A DNA stretch of 64,000 nucleotides from JAJNBA01 sp963842295 (GTDB lineage: Bacteria > Actinomycetota > UBA4738 > HRBIN12): positions 301,734-365,733 of the forward strand of contig CAWJFY010000004.1 of the NCBI GenBank assembly GCA_963842295.1, given 5' to 3'. The notes under the pieces were generated by a model. That model was not told where the DNA came from. It saw only the letters and a list, made by a program, of their open reading frames with translations, and ran no database searches. Shown piece by piece: positions 1 to 8,627 of this stretch; the first letter of the stretch is position 1, and the number at the start of each line of letters is the position of its first letter. Made by a program: the position numbers and the translations under genes.

Positions 1-841
1 GTCCGACCCGTACGAGGCCGCCGCGAGCCTCCTCGCCGGCGCGACACGGATCGCCGTGGCGGACCGGCTGTGGGCGACGCACCTCCTCGGCCTCCAGCGC
101 GAGCTGCCCGGCGCCGACTTCTCGCCCGCGTCTCCCGTGATGGGCCGCCTTCGCGCCGTGAAGGACGAGGACGAGCTGGGGGCGCTCCGACGCGCCGGCC
201 GCGCCGCCGACGAGACCTTCCGGCAGGTCGTCACCATGCGTTTCCAGGGACGGACCGAGGAGGACATCGCTCATGATCTCGCCGACCTCCTCGTTCGGAA
301 CGGACACGCGCGAGCCGACTTCACGATCGTGGCCAGCGGTCCCAACGCCGCCTCACCCCATCACGAGCCGGGCGGGCGGACGATCCTGCCGCACGACGCG
401 GTCGTGATGGACTTCGGAGGAGAGCTCGCCGGGTACCTCAGTGACACGACCCGGACCGTGGTGGTGACCGAGCCGCCCGAGGGCTTCGAGCAGGCCTACG
501 CGGCCGTCCTGGAGGCGCAGACGGCCACGGTCGACGCCGTTCGGCCCGGGCTGGAGGCACAGGAGATCGATCGTGCCGCCCGGACGATCATCGAGGCCGC
601 GGGGTACGGGGAACGGTTCATCCACCGGACCGGGCACGGCATCGGCCTCGAGTTGCACGAGCCCCCCTACATGGTGGAAGGCGACCGGACGGTCCTGGAG
701 CCGGGCATGACCTTCTCCGTGGAACCCGGGATCTACCTGGAAGGGCGCTTCGGGATCCGGATCGAGGACATCGTGGCCGTGACCGCCGACGGGGTCGAAC
801 GGCTGAACCGGAGCACCAGGGAGCTCCAGACCGTCGCTTGA
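1..841 (+). CDS. M24 family metallopeptidase (Xaa-Pro peptidase), 5' truncated
   Basis: Metal-dependent exopeptidase of the creatinase/aminopeptidase P fold, which cleaves peptides next to proline in the cytosol. The frame is open from base 2, so the gene begins before the window and the GTG at 56 is probably internal; about 279 codons are visible. The five metal ligands of the family appear in order: Asp in VVMDFGG, Asp in LSDTTRT, His in TGHGIG, Glu in FSVEPG and Glu in IRIEDI. The next gene follows after 59 bases on the same strand. The M24 assignment is firm; dipeptidase versus aminopeptidase P cannot be decided without the missing N-terminal domain. Confidence 0.93.
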   Translation, partial: SDPYEAAASLLAGATRIAVADRLWATHLLGLQRELPGADFSPASPVMGRLRAVKDEDELGALRRAGRAADETFRQVVTMRFQGRTEEDIAHDLADLLVRNGHARADFTIVASGPNAASPHHEPGGRTILPHDAVVMDFGGELAGYLSDTTRTVVVTEPPEGFEQAYAAVLEAQTATVDAVRPGLEAQEIDRAARTIIEAAGYGERFIHRTGHGIGLELHEPPYMVEGDRTVLEPGMTFSVEPGIYLEGRFGIRIEDIVAVTADGVERLNRSTRELQTVA

Positions 842-900
842 CCGAGCAGCCTGCCCTCGGGTAATCCTGTCCCCGGGGTGGTGCGAATCACGGGGGTGAG

Positions 901-1815
901 GTGGCTCATGAGCGGGGTCAGGCTGTCATGAGGGACGAGATCATGAAGATGGACTCGTCCGAGTTCGACCTCGACAAGTACCTCCGCGCGTCCAAGCAGG
1001 TCGATCTCTCGTCGGTCGAGTGGGATCGCATCCGGATGCATCCCGTCACGACCGACGAGGCCCGATGCCTCACCTACATGATGGACATCGAGACCCACAC
1101 CGTCGTGTTCCTGCGCGACCTCCTCGCGACGCGCGCCTCCTTCGACCCGGAGGTCACCGCGTTCCTCTCTTGCTGGGTCTACGAGGAGCTCTGGCACGGG
1201 GAGGCGTTCAGCCGCTTCCTCGGGGAGGCGGGCTATCGAGTACCGCCCTCCTACGAGGACGTCGCGGGTGACGACCCGTTCCCCACACGGTTCGACCGCA
1301 ACCAATGGATCCGTCGGAAGTTCGGAACGAAAGGGTACGTCTCGCACATGGGCACACTCCTGGGCTCAGCTTTGTTCCGAGACTTCGTCGCCGTGCACAT
1401 GACCTGGGGAGCGGTGAACGAGCTCGGTACGTTGACGGGCTACCACCGGATCATCGCGAAGACCGAGCATCCGGTCCTGATCCAGCTGCTCCAGGCGATC
1501 ATCAAGGATGAGCGGCGACACTTCGCGTTCTATCGCGCGCAGGCGAGGATGCGACTCGCGAGGTCGAAGCAAGCCCGGAAGATCACCCGCTGGGCCCTCG
1601 AGCACCTCTGGGCACCGGTCGGCACGGGGGTCAGACCCCAGCCGGAGACCGACTTCGTGATCCATTCCCTCTTCGGTGACGCCGACGGGGTCGTCGCCGT
1701 CAAGGAGATGGAGGACACGTTGGGGGAGTTGCCCGGGCTCCAGGGGAGCCGGTTCCTCTCCGACGCGCTCGAAGCGGCTGCGCGGCGTCTTGGCAGACCG
1801 CTGGGCGTCGGCTGA
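901..1815 (+). CDS. Ferritin-like di-iron protein, acyl-ACP desaturase-like
   Basis: Predicted four-helix di-iron carboxylate protein of 304 residues. Two ExxH-type metal motifs are visible, EELWHG near residue 99 and DERRHF near residue 202. The same pattern is found in acyl-ACP desaturases (EENRHG and DExRHE in the plant enzymes), so an oxidase or desaturase on a carrier-bound substrate is the best guess. About 80 residues follow the second motif with no assignable domain. The GTG at 901 follows GGGGGTGAG; ATG codons at 928 and 943 are alternative starts. It is convergent with cysS and only 10 bases apart. No partner desaturase reductase or carrier gene is nearby, so the substrate is unknown. 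Confidence 0.75.
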   Translation: MAHERGQAVMRDEIMKMDSSEFDLDKYLRASKQVDLSSVEWDRIRMHPVTTDEARCLTYMMDIETHTVVFLRDLLATRASFDPEVTAFLSCWVYEELWHGEAFSRFLGEAGYRVPPSYEDVAGDDPFPTRFDRNQWIRRKFGTKGYVSHMGTLLGSALFRDFVAVHMTWGAVNELGTLTGYHRIIAKTEHPVLIQLLQAIIKDERRHFAFYRAQARMRLARSKQARKITRWALEHLWAPVGTGVRPQPETDFVIHSLFGDADGVVAVKEMEDTLGELPGLQGSRFLSDALEAAARRLGRPLGVG

Positions 1816-1825
1816 GCCGACCTCC

Positions 1826-3217
1826 TCAGTCCCGCGGTCGGACCCTCGTGCCCTCGGCGGTGTCCATGACCTCCAGCCCGAGCGCTTGCAGCCGGTCGCG
1901 GAGCTCATCGGAGCGCGCGTAGTCCTTCGACGCTCGCGCCACATCCCGCTCCGCGACGAGCCGCTGTATCTCCACGTTCGGCTCCCAACCGGCTCGTGCC
2001 TCTCGCTCCAGATCGAGACCGAGGACGTGGTCCCAGGACGCGAGGAGGGCACGCTTCTCCCCGGGGGGCACGTCGGTCGAATGATCGAGGTCGTTGACGA
2101 CCCGGACCGCCGAGGGCATGTCCAGGTCATCCGCCAGCGCCGCCTGGAAGCGAGCCCCGAAGTCCTTCGCCGCCCCACCCATATCTGCGGAGGGACCACG
2201 CCACTCGGCAACGTGACGCCGGAGCTGCTTCACGCGCTGGTCCGCGGTCTCCATCACCTCCCAGGTGAAGTCCATCTCCGAGCGGTACCGCGACTGGAAG
2301 GTGAGCCAGCGGAAGGCGAGGGGATCGAGGCCACGATCGACGAGCTCGGCCGCACGGATCACGTTGCCGGTCGACTTCGCGATCTTCTGACCCGTGAGCC
2401 GCAGGAATCCCCCGTGCACCCAGGTGGAGACCACCTGATGGCCCACGGCGCCTTCGGATTGCGCGATCTCGTCCTCGTGATGCGGGAACTTCAGATCGTT
2501 GCCCCCGGTGTGGATGTCGAACCGGTCGCCCAGGTACTTCATCGACATCGCGGAGCACTCGATGTGCCAGCCCGGGAACCCATCGCCCCACGGACTCGGC
2601 CACTTCATCAGACGCCCGGGTCCCGCCGTCTTCCACAGAGCGAAGTCAGCCGGGTGCCGCTTCGCCGGATCGGTCTCGAGGTCCCGGTGACCAGCCTTCA
2701 ACTTGTCCAGCGTGTTGCCCGAGAGCTTCCCGTAGCCGGGGAAGCTGGCGACGTCGTAGTAGACGGAACCCGAGTCCACGACGTAGGCGTGCTCGCGCTC
2801 GATCAGGGTGCTCGTGAGGTCGATCATCTCGGTGATGTGCTCGGTCGCCTTCGGCATGATGTCCGGCACGCGGATCCCGACGGACGCCATGTCGCCGAGG
2901 GCCTCTCGGGTGTATTTCTCCGCGATCTCGAGCGGCTGCAGCCCCTCGTCCTCGACGGCCAGCAGCATCTTGTCCACCGCTTCGGGCGAGGACTCGTCGG
3001 TCATGTGCCCGACGTCGGTGATGTTCTGCACCTCGGTGACCTCGTATCCCTCGAACTCGAGCGCACGCCGGATCAGGTCGGTGAGCAAGAACGTACGGAG
3101 GTTCCCGAGGTGGACGAAGCGGTACACCGTGGGACCACAGGCATAGATCTTCACCCGGCCGGGCGCGACCGGGAGAACCTCCTCGACCTCTCGCGTGAGC
3201 GAGTTGTAGAGACGCAC
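1826..3217 (-). CDS. cysS: Cysteinyl-tRNA synthetase
   Basis: Class I aminoacyl-tRNA synthetase that charges tRNA-Cys in the cytosol; 463 residues, the usual length. The signature HLGN replaces HIGH near residue 36, the KMSKS loop reads KIAKST, and zinc-site residues are visible in YACGPTVY, in GWHIECSAM and in HHEDE. Length and the C-terminal DALR-like helical part favour cysS over the shorter relative mshC. The start is a GTG (complement of 3215-3217) leading into RLYNSLTREVEE. The ftsH-like gene lies upstream on the same strand, ending 40 bases away. Confidence 0.97.
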   Translation of the reverse strand: MRLYNSLTREVEEVLPVAPGRVKIYACGPTVYRFVHLGNLRTFLLTDLIRRALEFEGYEVTEVQNITDVGHMTDESSPEAVDKMLLAVEDEGLQPLEIAEKYTREALGDMASVGIRVPDIMPKATEHITEMIDLTSTLIEREHAYVVDSGSVYYDVASFPGYGKLSGNTLDKLKAGHRDLETDPAKRHPADFALWKTAGPGRLMKWPSPWGDGFPGWHIECSAMSMKYLGDRFDIHTGGNDLKFPHHEDEIAQSEGAVGHQVVSTWVHGGFLRLTGQKIAKSTGNVIRAAELVDRGLDPLAFRWLTFQSRYRSEMDFTWEVMETADQRVKQLRRHVAEWRGPSADMGGAAKDFGARFQAALADDLDMPSAVRVVNDLDHSTDVPPGEKRALLASWDHVLGLDLEREARAGWEPNVEIQRLVAERDVARASKDYARSDELRDRLQALGLEVMDTAEGTRVRPRD

Positions 3218-3257
3218 CCGCCAATCCTAGCGGCGGCTGCCGGTGGGACGGTACGGT

Positions 3258-5672
3258 TCACTCTTCGCTGGGTTCGGTACCCCCGATGCGTTGGCGCTGC
3301 TCGCTCCGCCCGTTGCCCGATATCGGTTGCATCGCGGCCAGCGCGCCGGCGGGTGCCGGCGGCACCGGTACGGGGATCGTGCCCTCGACGCCGCCGTGCT
3401 CCCAGTGGGCCGCCGCGCAGGCCGCGTGATACTCCTCCAGCTCCGCATGGAACCGGATGTCGTCGTAGCGGCGTCCGTCGACGTTCGCGGACTCACGACC
3501 TTCGATGATCGCCTCGACGTCGTCGCCCGTGATCGTCTTGAGAGTCTCCAATGCGTGCGCGACGCACAGAACGTCGGTGCGATGCTCCTCGAGCAGCTCC
3601 ATCGTACGGTCGTAGAGTTCCCTCAGCTTCGTTTCGACGGACTTCCCGAACTCGGTGTCGAATAGCGAGCGGTCGGCGCCGGTCTCAGCGGGCTGCGCGG
3701 GCCCCCGGAGGCTGGCCAGCGTGACCGACCGTGAGGCGATGGTGTCTCCCATCGCGAAGTAGGCGAGCATCTGCGTCGTGAGCGCGGTGGCCCCGCGCAT
3801 GTCGCCACCGACCCCCGTCGAGTGATCGCCGTCGAAGAAGAGGCGCTCGCCTGCGAGCGACGCAAGAAAGGTGATCACGTCGATCTCGCGCTCGGACTTC
3901 CATTGGACGAACTGATCCTCGGGCGGGATCGAGGCAACGAAGCCGCCGACGTCGCCCCGACGCTCGATCGTCGCGAGATCGATGCTCATGTGTTTGCGCA
4001 GGTGATAGGCCGCGACGGCGTGGCACGCTTCATGCACGGCCACCGAGTGGCGCTCTCTCTCGATGTACTCGTGGTCGTCGGGAAGCCCGTGTTGCTTCAC
4101 ATGCTTCGCCTTCACGACGTCCGTCCAACCGACCGTGTCGCGTCCGTCACGGATCGCGATGACGAGTGACTCGTTCACGATGTCCTTCATGTCGGCCCCG
4201 CCCGCGTACGGCGTGATGGTGGCAAGCTTCGTGATCTCGTCGTCGGTGAGTGCATGCTTCACCCTGTCGAAGTAGTACCGGTAGGTGGCGACACGGCCTT
4301 CCAGCTGCGGATAGGCGACCTTGAATTTCCGGTCGATCCGCCCGGGCCGCAGCATCGCCTCGTCCAGGACGTGCGGCTGGTTGGTGGCGAAGATGTGCAG
4401 GATCCGGTAGCGGGGCGGGAGCTTGGGTTTCATCCCGAGGAGCCGTCGGAGCCTGTTCGTGAGTCCCCGAGGCTTCTTGAGGCCGTCCATCTCGGACAGG
4501 AGCGCCTGGAGGGTCCCCATGCCGCCGCCCCCCATGCCGCCGCCCATGAAGATGCCCTCGGTCTGTCCTCCCCTCAAGGGAGCGAGCTCGAAGACCGTGC
4601 TCCGACCCGCCTCGGACACGTAGCCCATCCCGTTACAGGTCAGCGCATTCGTCCACGGTGTCACGGCGGGGTTCATCGCCCAGCCGCCCTGGGGTCCGGC
4701 CTGGCCGCGGTTGCCGAGCGAGTCTGCCTCGTCGATGAACACGATGACCCCGCCGTAGCGCGTGGCGAGCTTGCGGAGCTTCCGGTACAACGACTTGACC
4801 TTCAGGATGCCGACGCCCATGAACATGTTGATGAAGGCGCCCGGCTCGACGAAGACGAACGGCTTCGCCGTCTCGCCGGCCACCGCCTGTGCCATGAGCG
4901 TCTTGCCGGTCCCCGGCGGACCCCACAGGAGGATGCCCCCGGGGACGTAGCCACCTCGCTTCTCGATCGCCTCGGGGTCCTCGAGGAAGATGATGTTCTC
5001 CTTCACGCGCTCCAGGACCGAGTCCTGTCCCTTCACGTCGGAGAACCTCGTGTCCATGTCGTCCGGCATGTAGACCTCGACCCCTCCGCGCGACATGAAC
5101 CAGAAGATGCCGACGAACTGGAGGATGCCGAACGAGATCAGGAATGCGAAGTAGACGAGCTGCCCCATCGATTGCTTTATGAGGCCGGGGAGTCGGAACC
5201 AAGCCTCGAGGGCATTGACTTGGTCACCCGGAGTGCTGATGAAGGAGGCGATGATCGCGCCCAGGATCCAGCCGAACACGAGGAGACGGCCGAGGCGTCC
5301 GAGCCGGTACCGGACGTGTGGGTTGATCTTGCCGAGCGCGGCTTCCTCTTGGTCGAGGGTCTTCCGCCAGAAGCGGTAGTAGCCCTTCGACTGCTCCTGG
5401 AGGTAGTAGTGGAGCTGCCGCAACACCTCGATCGCCGCGAGGGCGAGAAGCCACCAGCGCTTGGCCACCTGCTCCTGGAGCGCACTCCGGAACGACATGT
5501 TGCTCGCAGAGACGTCCGCGAGGACGAGGAGCAGGAAGGCGCCGAGGAGGAAGATCAGGAGCCGCACGCGGTCCCAGGCGTGCACGGGCGTCCGGTACTC
5601 GCGCTCGGACTCTTTGGGTCGGCTCGTGAACTCGAATCGAGGTTTGGGCTGCGTTGCTGGGTCGCTCGGCAT
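3258..5672 (-). CDS. FtsH-like membrane AAA+ zinc protease with inserted loops
   Basis: Membrane-anchored ATP-dependent protease, 804 residues. Three hydrophobic segments lie near residues 36-55, 129-147 and 173-193, followed by the AAA module: Walker A GPPGTGKT (about 251-258), Walker B VIVFIDEAD (about 309-317), arginine-finger region LRPGRIDR, then the peptidase HEACH (about 547-551) and a downstream Asp in STGVGGDMRGAT that fits the third zinc ligand. Between Walker B and the LSEMDGL helix there are about 70 residues rather than the 20-25 of standard FtsH, including a Gly/Met-rich run, and a further basic loop follows MDGL. The ATG at 5672 is chosen because GAGAGGG sits 6 bases upstream of it; an ATG at 5687 would contain that sequence itself. 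Probably a lineage-specific FtsH paralogue. Confidence 0.9.
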   Translation of the reverse strand: MPSDPATQPKPRFEFTSRPKESEREYRTPVHAWDRVRLLIFLLGAFLLLVLADVSASNMSFRSALQEQVAKRWWLLALAAIEVLRQLHYYLQEQSKGYYRFWRKTLDQEEAALGKINPHVRYRLGRLGRLLVFGWILGAIIASFISTPGDQVNALEAWFRLPGLIKQSMGQLVYFAFLISFGILQFVGIFWFMSRGGVEVYMPDDMDTRFSDVKGQDSVLERVKENIIFLEDPEAIEKRGGYVPGGILLWGPPGTGKTLMAQAVAGETAKPFVFVEPGAFINMFMGVGILKVKSLYRKLRKLATRYGGVIVFIDEADSLGNRGQAGPQGGWAMNPAVTPWTNALTCNGMGYVSEAGRSTVFELAPLRGGQTEGIFMGGGMGGGGMGTLQALLSEMDGLKKPRGLTNRLRRLLGMKPKLPPRYRILHIFATNQPHVLDEAMLRPGRIDRKFKVAYPQLEGRVATYRYYFDRVKHALTDDEITKLATITPYAGGADMKDIVNESLVIAIRDGRDTVGWTDVVKAKHVKQHGLPDDHEYIERERHSVAVHEACHAVAAYHLRKHMSIDLATIERRGDVGGFVASIPPEDQFVQWKSEREIDVITFLASLAGERLFFDGDHSTGVGGDMRGATALTTQMLAYFAMGDTIASRSVTLASLRGPAQPAETGADRSLFDTEFGKSVETKLRELYDRTMELLEEHRTDVLCVAHALETLKTITGDDVEAIIEGRESANVDGRRYDDIRFHAELEEYHAACAAAHWEHGGVEGTIPVPVPPAPAGALAAMQPISGNGRSEQRQRIGGTEPSEE

Positions 5673-5756
5673 CGGGAACCCTCTCATCCATCGGTGGGGG
5701 ACCGGTGTTTCCCCAACATTATGAGGCTTCGGCCGATCGAGATGCGACCCTTGAGC

Positions 5757-6200
5757 TCAGGTGCGTACGGGGCGGTCCTCGAAGGGGATCGAGAGGGCGA
5801 TCGTGGTGTTCGTGGTGACGCCGGCCTTCTCGCGGAGCCGCCTGATCAGATCCTCCAGGTCCCCGGTCGTGCCCGTCCGAACCTTGAGGACGTAGTTCGC
5901 CTCGCCGGCGACCGAGTAGCAATCTTCGACCTCAGGGAACTCACGAACGCGAGTCGGAAGGTCGTCCGGCTGATGCGGATCCAGTGGGATGACGGCGATC
6001 AATGCCGTCACGAAGAGCCCGAGCGCCTCCGGGTCGACGATGGCCCGGTAGCCGCGGATCGCCCCCTGCTGCTCCAGCTTCCGGACCCGGTCGTGAACCG
6101 CCGAAGCCGACAGGCCCACCTTCGCACCCACGTCGGCGTACGTGGCCCGCGCGTCGTCCTGCAGCGTGGTCAGGATCGCGAGGTCCCGGTCATCCAGCAC
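5757..6200 (-). CDS. Lrp/AsnC family transcriptional regulator
   Basis: DNA-binding regulator of 147 residues, typical for the family: an N-terminal winged helix (LDDRDLAILTTLQDD onward, recognition helix around SASAVHDRVRKL) followed by an effector-binding RAM/ACT-like domain. Family members respond to amino acids. The frame stays open to 6374, but the GTG at 6198-6200 opens right at the conserved helix-turn-helix and has GGGAGG 8 bases upstream, so that start is used. It is divergent from the reverse transcriptase gene, and a GGGGATATCCCC palindrome lies between them. The ftsH-like gene lies 84 bases downstream on the same strand. Confidence 0.93.
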   Translation of the reverse strand: MLDDRDLAILTTLQDDARATYADVGAKVGLSASAVHDRVRKLEQQGAIRGYRAIVDPEALGLFVTALIAVIPLDPHQPDDLPTRVREFPEVEDCYSVAGEANYVLKVRTGTTGDLEDLIRRLREKAGVTTNTTIALSIPFEDRPVRT

Positions 6201-6230
6201 GGGGGAATCCTCCCACGCGGGGTGGGGGAG

Positions 6231-6242
6231 GGGGATATCCCC
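6231..6242. promoter_or_regulatory. 12-bp palindrome in divergent lrp/RT intergenic region
   Basis: GGGGATATCCCC is a perfect 12-base palindrome about 30 bases upstream of the lrp start and about 90 upstream of the reverse transcriptase start. Lrp-type proteins often bind short palindromes at their own promoter, so an operator role is plausible but not shown. Confidence 0.4.
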
Positions 6243-6291
6243 GCGACGGCCGATTGCCTCGACGCTCCGCGCGGCGGTACGGTCCGCGTCT

Positions 6292-6316
6292 CCTCCTCCG
6301 GGCTCCCCCGAGGAGG
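6292..6316 (+). promoter_or_regulatory. Hairpin covering the reverse transcriptase ribosome binding site
   Basis: CCTCCTC at 6292-6298 pairs perfectly with GAGGAGG at 6310-6316, with an 11-base C/G-rich loop. The right arm is the only Shine-Dalgarno-like sequence ahead of the reverse transcriptase start at 6329, so the hairpin could limit its translation. The pairing is seen directly; the regulatory effect is inferred. Confidence 0.45.
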
Positions 6317-6328
6317 TTCTCGTTCCGT

Positions 6329-7048
6329 TTGGACAAGCCCTACGCACGACCGCCCACGAGGGAAGACGCCGCACGCCCTCGCTTCGAACCGATCTCCAAG
6401 CCCAGCGGTGGCCTCCGATGGCTCACCCGACTCGATCCGGCCGGCGATGCCGAGTACCGGGAAGCCGTACGCCCGCTCGCCGGCCGGATCGAGCGAGCGC
6501 TGGGACCGGAGGTGTTCGCGCTCCGCGCGTTGCCGGCATCGGATGGGTGGCGGCTCGCGCCATGGGGACCGGCCCGTGCCGGATGGCGAAGCACATTGAC
6601 GAGGGTCGTTCGCGAGGCGCGCCCGGGGACGACGTTCGCCGTGGCCGACGTTCGTGACTGCTACGGATCGATCTCGCCCGAGACGATCGCCGCGCTCCTC
6701 GGACCCGAGGCCGTCCACGCCATCGCCGTCCTCCGCCGGCTCCACGATCGCGGCGTGCGCGGCCTCCCCATCGGCCCGGAGCCGTCCGCGATCCTCGCCA
6801 ACGCGGTCCTTTCGGAGATGGATCGCGCCATCAGGCGCATCGGCGTGCAGCATCTGCGATGGGTCGACGACCTCATCCTGTGGGGGGCGCACGCCGACGT
6901 CGGGCGGGCGCTGGACGCGCTCGAAGACATTTCGGCCCGGATGGGACTCGAGCTCCACGAGACGAAAACGAGGCTCCTCGCGGATCGGGAGGAGGCGTGC
7001 GCCGTCGCGCTCGGCGGACGAGACTCCTCTATCATCGCGGCTCCGTGA
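6329..7048 (+). CDS. Compact orphan reverse transcriptase-like protein
   Basis: RNA-directed DNA polymerase-like palm and fingers, about 239 residues from a TTG start. Motifs appear in the expected order: ISKPSGGLR (22-30, fingers), motif A VADVRDCYGSIS (105-116, catalytic Asp107), motif B GLPIGPEPSAILAN (145-158), motif C WVDD (178-181, replacing YADD), and motif D LELHETKT (207-214). There is no maturase X domain, HNH nuclease or fused effector, so it is not a typical group II intron protein. The open frame extends upstream to 6002, but that part lies over the lrp gene. The stop overlaps the GTG of the amidohydrolase (GTGA), implying translational coupling. The TTG start is the least certain part; substrate and role are unknown. 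Confidence 0.82.
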   Translation: MDKPYARPPTREDAARPRFEPISKPSGGLRWLTRLDPAGDAEYREAVRPLAGRIERALGPEVFALRALPASDGWRLAPWGPARAGWRSTLTRVVREARPGTTFAVADVRDCYGSISPETIAALLGPEAVHAIAVLRRLHDRGVRGLPIGPEPSAILANAVLSEMDRAIRRIGVQHLRWVDDLILWGAHADVGRALDALEDISARMGLELHETKTRLLADREEACAVALGGRDSSIIAAP

Positions 7049-8544
7049 GGACTCTCTACCGCGCATCGCGTATCGTCACGCTGTCCCATCCCACGATAGG
7101 GGAGTGGATCCTCGTCGACGGCCGCCACGTCGAGCGAGTCGGCACCGGCGACCCCCCAAGAGCGGACCTCACGATCGAGCTTCCCGGCACGACGATCGTC
7201 CCGGGATTCATCGATAGCCATGTGCACCTCACCGCGACGGGACGCTCGCTGACGAACGAAGACGTCAGAGGCACCAGTTCCAAGCAGGACCTGCTGGACC
7301 TCGTTCGGGAGCGGTCCGCGGCGGGGAGCTCTCCCGTCCACCTCGAAGGCTTCGACGAGTCGCGATGGGATCGACCGGACCTGCCGACGGGTGCGGAGCT
7401 CGACGAGCTGACCGCCCTGCCGGTCGTCGTGACCCGGACGGACGGACACATCTCCGTCGTGAGCTCCGAGGTGCTCGCCGCCATCGATCTCACCGACGCG
7501 GAAGGGATCGAGGTCGGTGAGGATGGGCAACCGACCGGCCGGATCACCAAGGAAGCCAACCGGCGGGTCTCGGTCTGGGTGGAAAGGTCGTACCCGCGCC
7601 ACCGCATCGAGGAGTTCCAGCTGCAGGCGGCCGGGCTCGCCGCTTCGCGAGGCGTCACCAGCGTCCACGAGATGTCGCTGGATCTCTCGGACCTCGAAGT
7701 GCTGCTCGGACACCGAGCGCGCCTGCCCGTCGACGTCTCACCGATCCCCGCATCGATGTCGCTGCCGGAGTCGATCGAACGAGGTTTCCTCGCGATCGGG
7801 GGCGACCTGCCCGTCGACGGTTCGATCGGGGCGAGGACCGCAGCGTTCGCGCACCCGTACGACGACAGTTCTGAACGGGGGGAGCTTTACCACGACGACG
7901 ACTCGCTGGCGGAGTTCTTCCACGCGGGGCATAACGCCGGCCTCCAGGTGGGTGTGCACGCGATCGGAGACCGAGCCATCGAGCAGGTCCTCAAGACGTG
8001 GGAACGCGTCTACCTCGCGCTGGACTCACGCGAGCGGAGGCATTTCCGGGCTCGACGGCATCGGATCGAGCATTTCGTCCTGCCCTCCGCGGACCAGATC
8101 GAGCGAGCCGCCATGCTCGGGCTGGCCGTCTCGGTCCAGCCCGCCTTCGACCGGCTCTGGGGGCAAGGCGGCGGCATGTACGAGCAGCGTCTCGGGCCCG
8201 CGCGCGCGATGGCCGCTCACCCGATCCGCACCATGCTCGAGCGCGGGATCGAGGTCGGTGTCGGATCGGACTCCCCGGTCACTCCGCTCGATCCGATGCT
8301 CGCGATCGCGTCCCTCGAAGGCAACCACGAGCCTGCGCAACGTCTCACGAGGCTCGAGGCCCTCAAGCTCCATCGGGTCGGGAGCGCTCGCCTGGGCCAC
8401 CAGGATGGCAAGAAGGGTGCGCTCGAACCAGGGCGCCATGCGGACTTCGCCGCCTTCGGCGACGACCCGCTGGAGGTGAGCTCGCTCGAGGACCTCCGCC
8501 CCGTCCTCACGGTGTCGTTGGGCCGCGAGGTCTTCCGGGCCTGA
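7045..8544 (+). CDS. Amidohydrolase family protein (YtcJ-like)
   Basis: Metal-dependent hydrolase of the amidohydrolase_3 group, 499 residues. Visible landmarks are the metal motif DSHVHL (57-62), a lysine-free middle with GVHAIGDRA, HRIEHFVL as the second His cluster, and GVGSDSPVTPLDP carrying the late Asp. YtcJ-like proteins act on uncharacterised amides or imides. The GTG at 7045 overlaps the reverse transcriptase stop codon; an in-frame opening to 6859 would run through that gene and is not used. Cytosolic; no export signal. It is the only gene translationally coupled to the reverse transcriptase. Confidence 0.9.
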   Translation: MRTLYRASRIVTLSHPTIGEWILVDGRHVERVGTGDPPRADLTIELPGTTIVPGFIDSHVHLTATGRSLTNEDVRGTSSKQDLLDLVRERSAAGSSPVHLEGFDESRWDRPDLPTGAELDELTALPVVVTRTDGHISVVSSEVLAAIDLTDAEGIEVGEDGQPTGRITKEANRRVSVWVERSYPRHRIEEFQLQAAGLAASRGVTSVHEMSLDLSDLEVLLGHRARLPVDVSPIPASMSLPESIERGFLAIGGDLPVDGSIGARTAAFAHPYDDSSERGELYHDDDSLAEFFHAGHNAGLQVGVHAIGDRAIEQVLKTWERVYLALDSRERRHFRARRHRIEHFVLPSADQIERAAMLGLAVSVQPAFDRLWGQGGGMYEQRLGPARAMAAHPIRTMLERGIEVGVGSDSPVTPLDPMLAIASLEGNHEPAQRLTRLEALKLHRVGSARLGHQDGKKGALEPGRHADFAAFGDDPLEVSSLEDLRPVLTVSLGREVFRA

Positions 8545-8627
8545 CTCCCGGAACAAGCGGTTGTTCTTGTCACTGTTTCCGGGCCTCCGGCTTGCCGTCC
8601 CCGCTCGCCGTCGCTAACGTGCTGGCT

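Noticed and set aside
6002..6328. Extended N-terminus of the reverse transcriptase frame
   Set aside because: It overlaps lrp in antisense, is Pro/Arg-rich without conserved motifs, and the RT core begins after the TTG at 6329.
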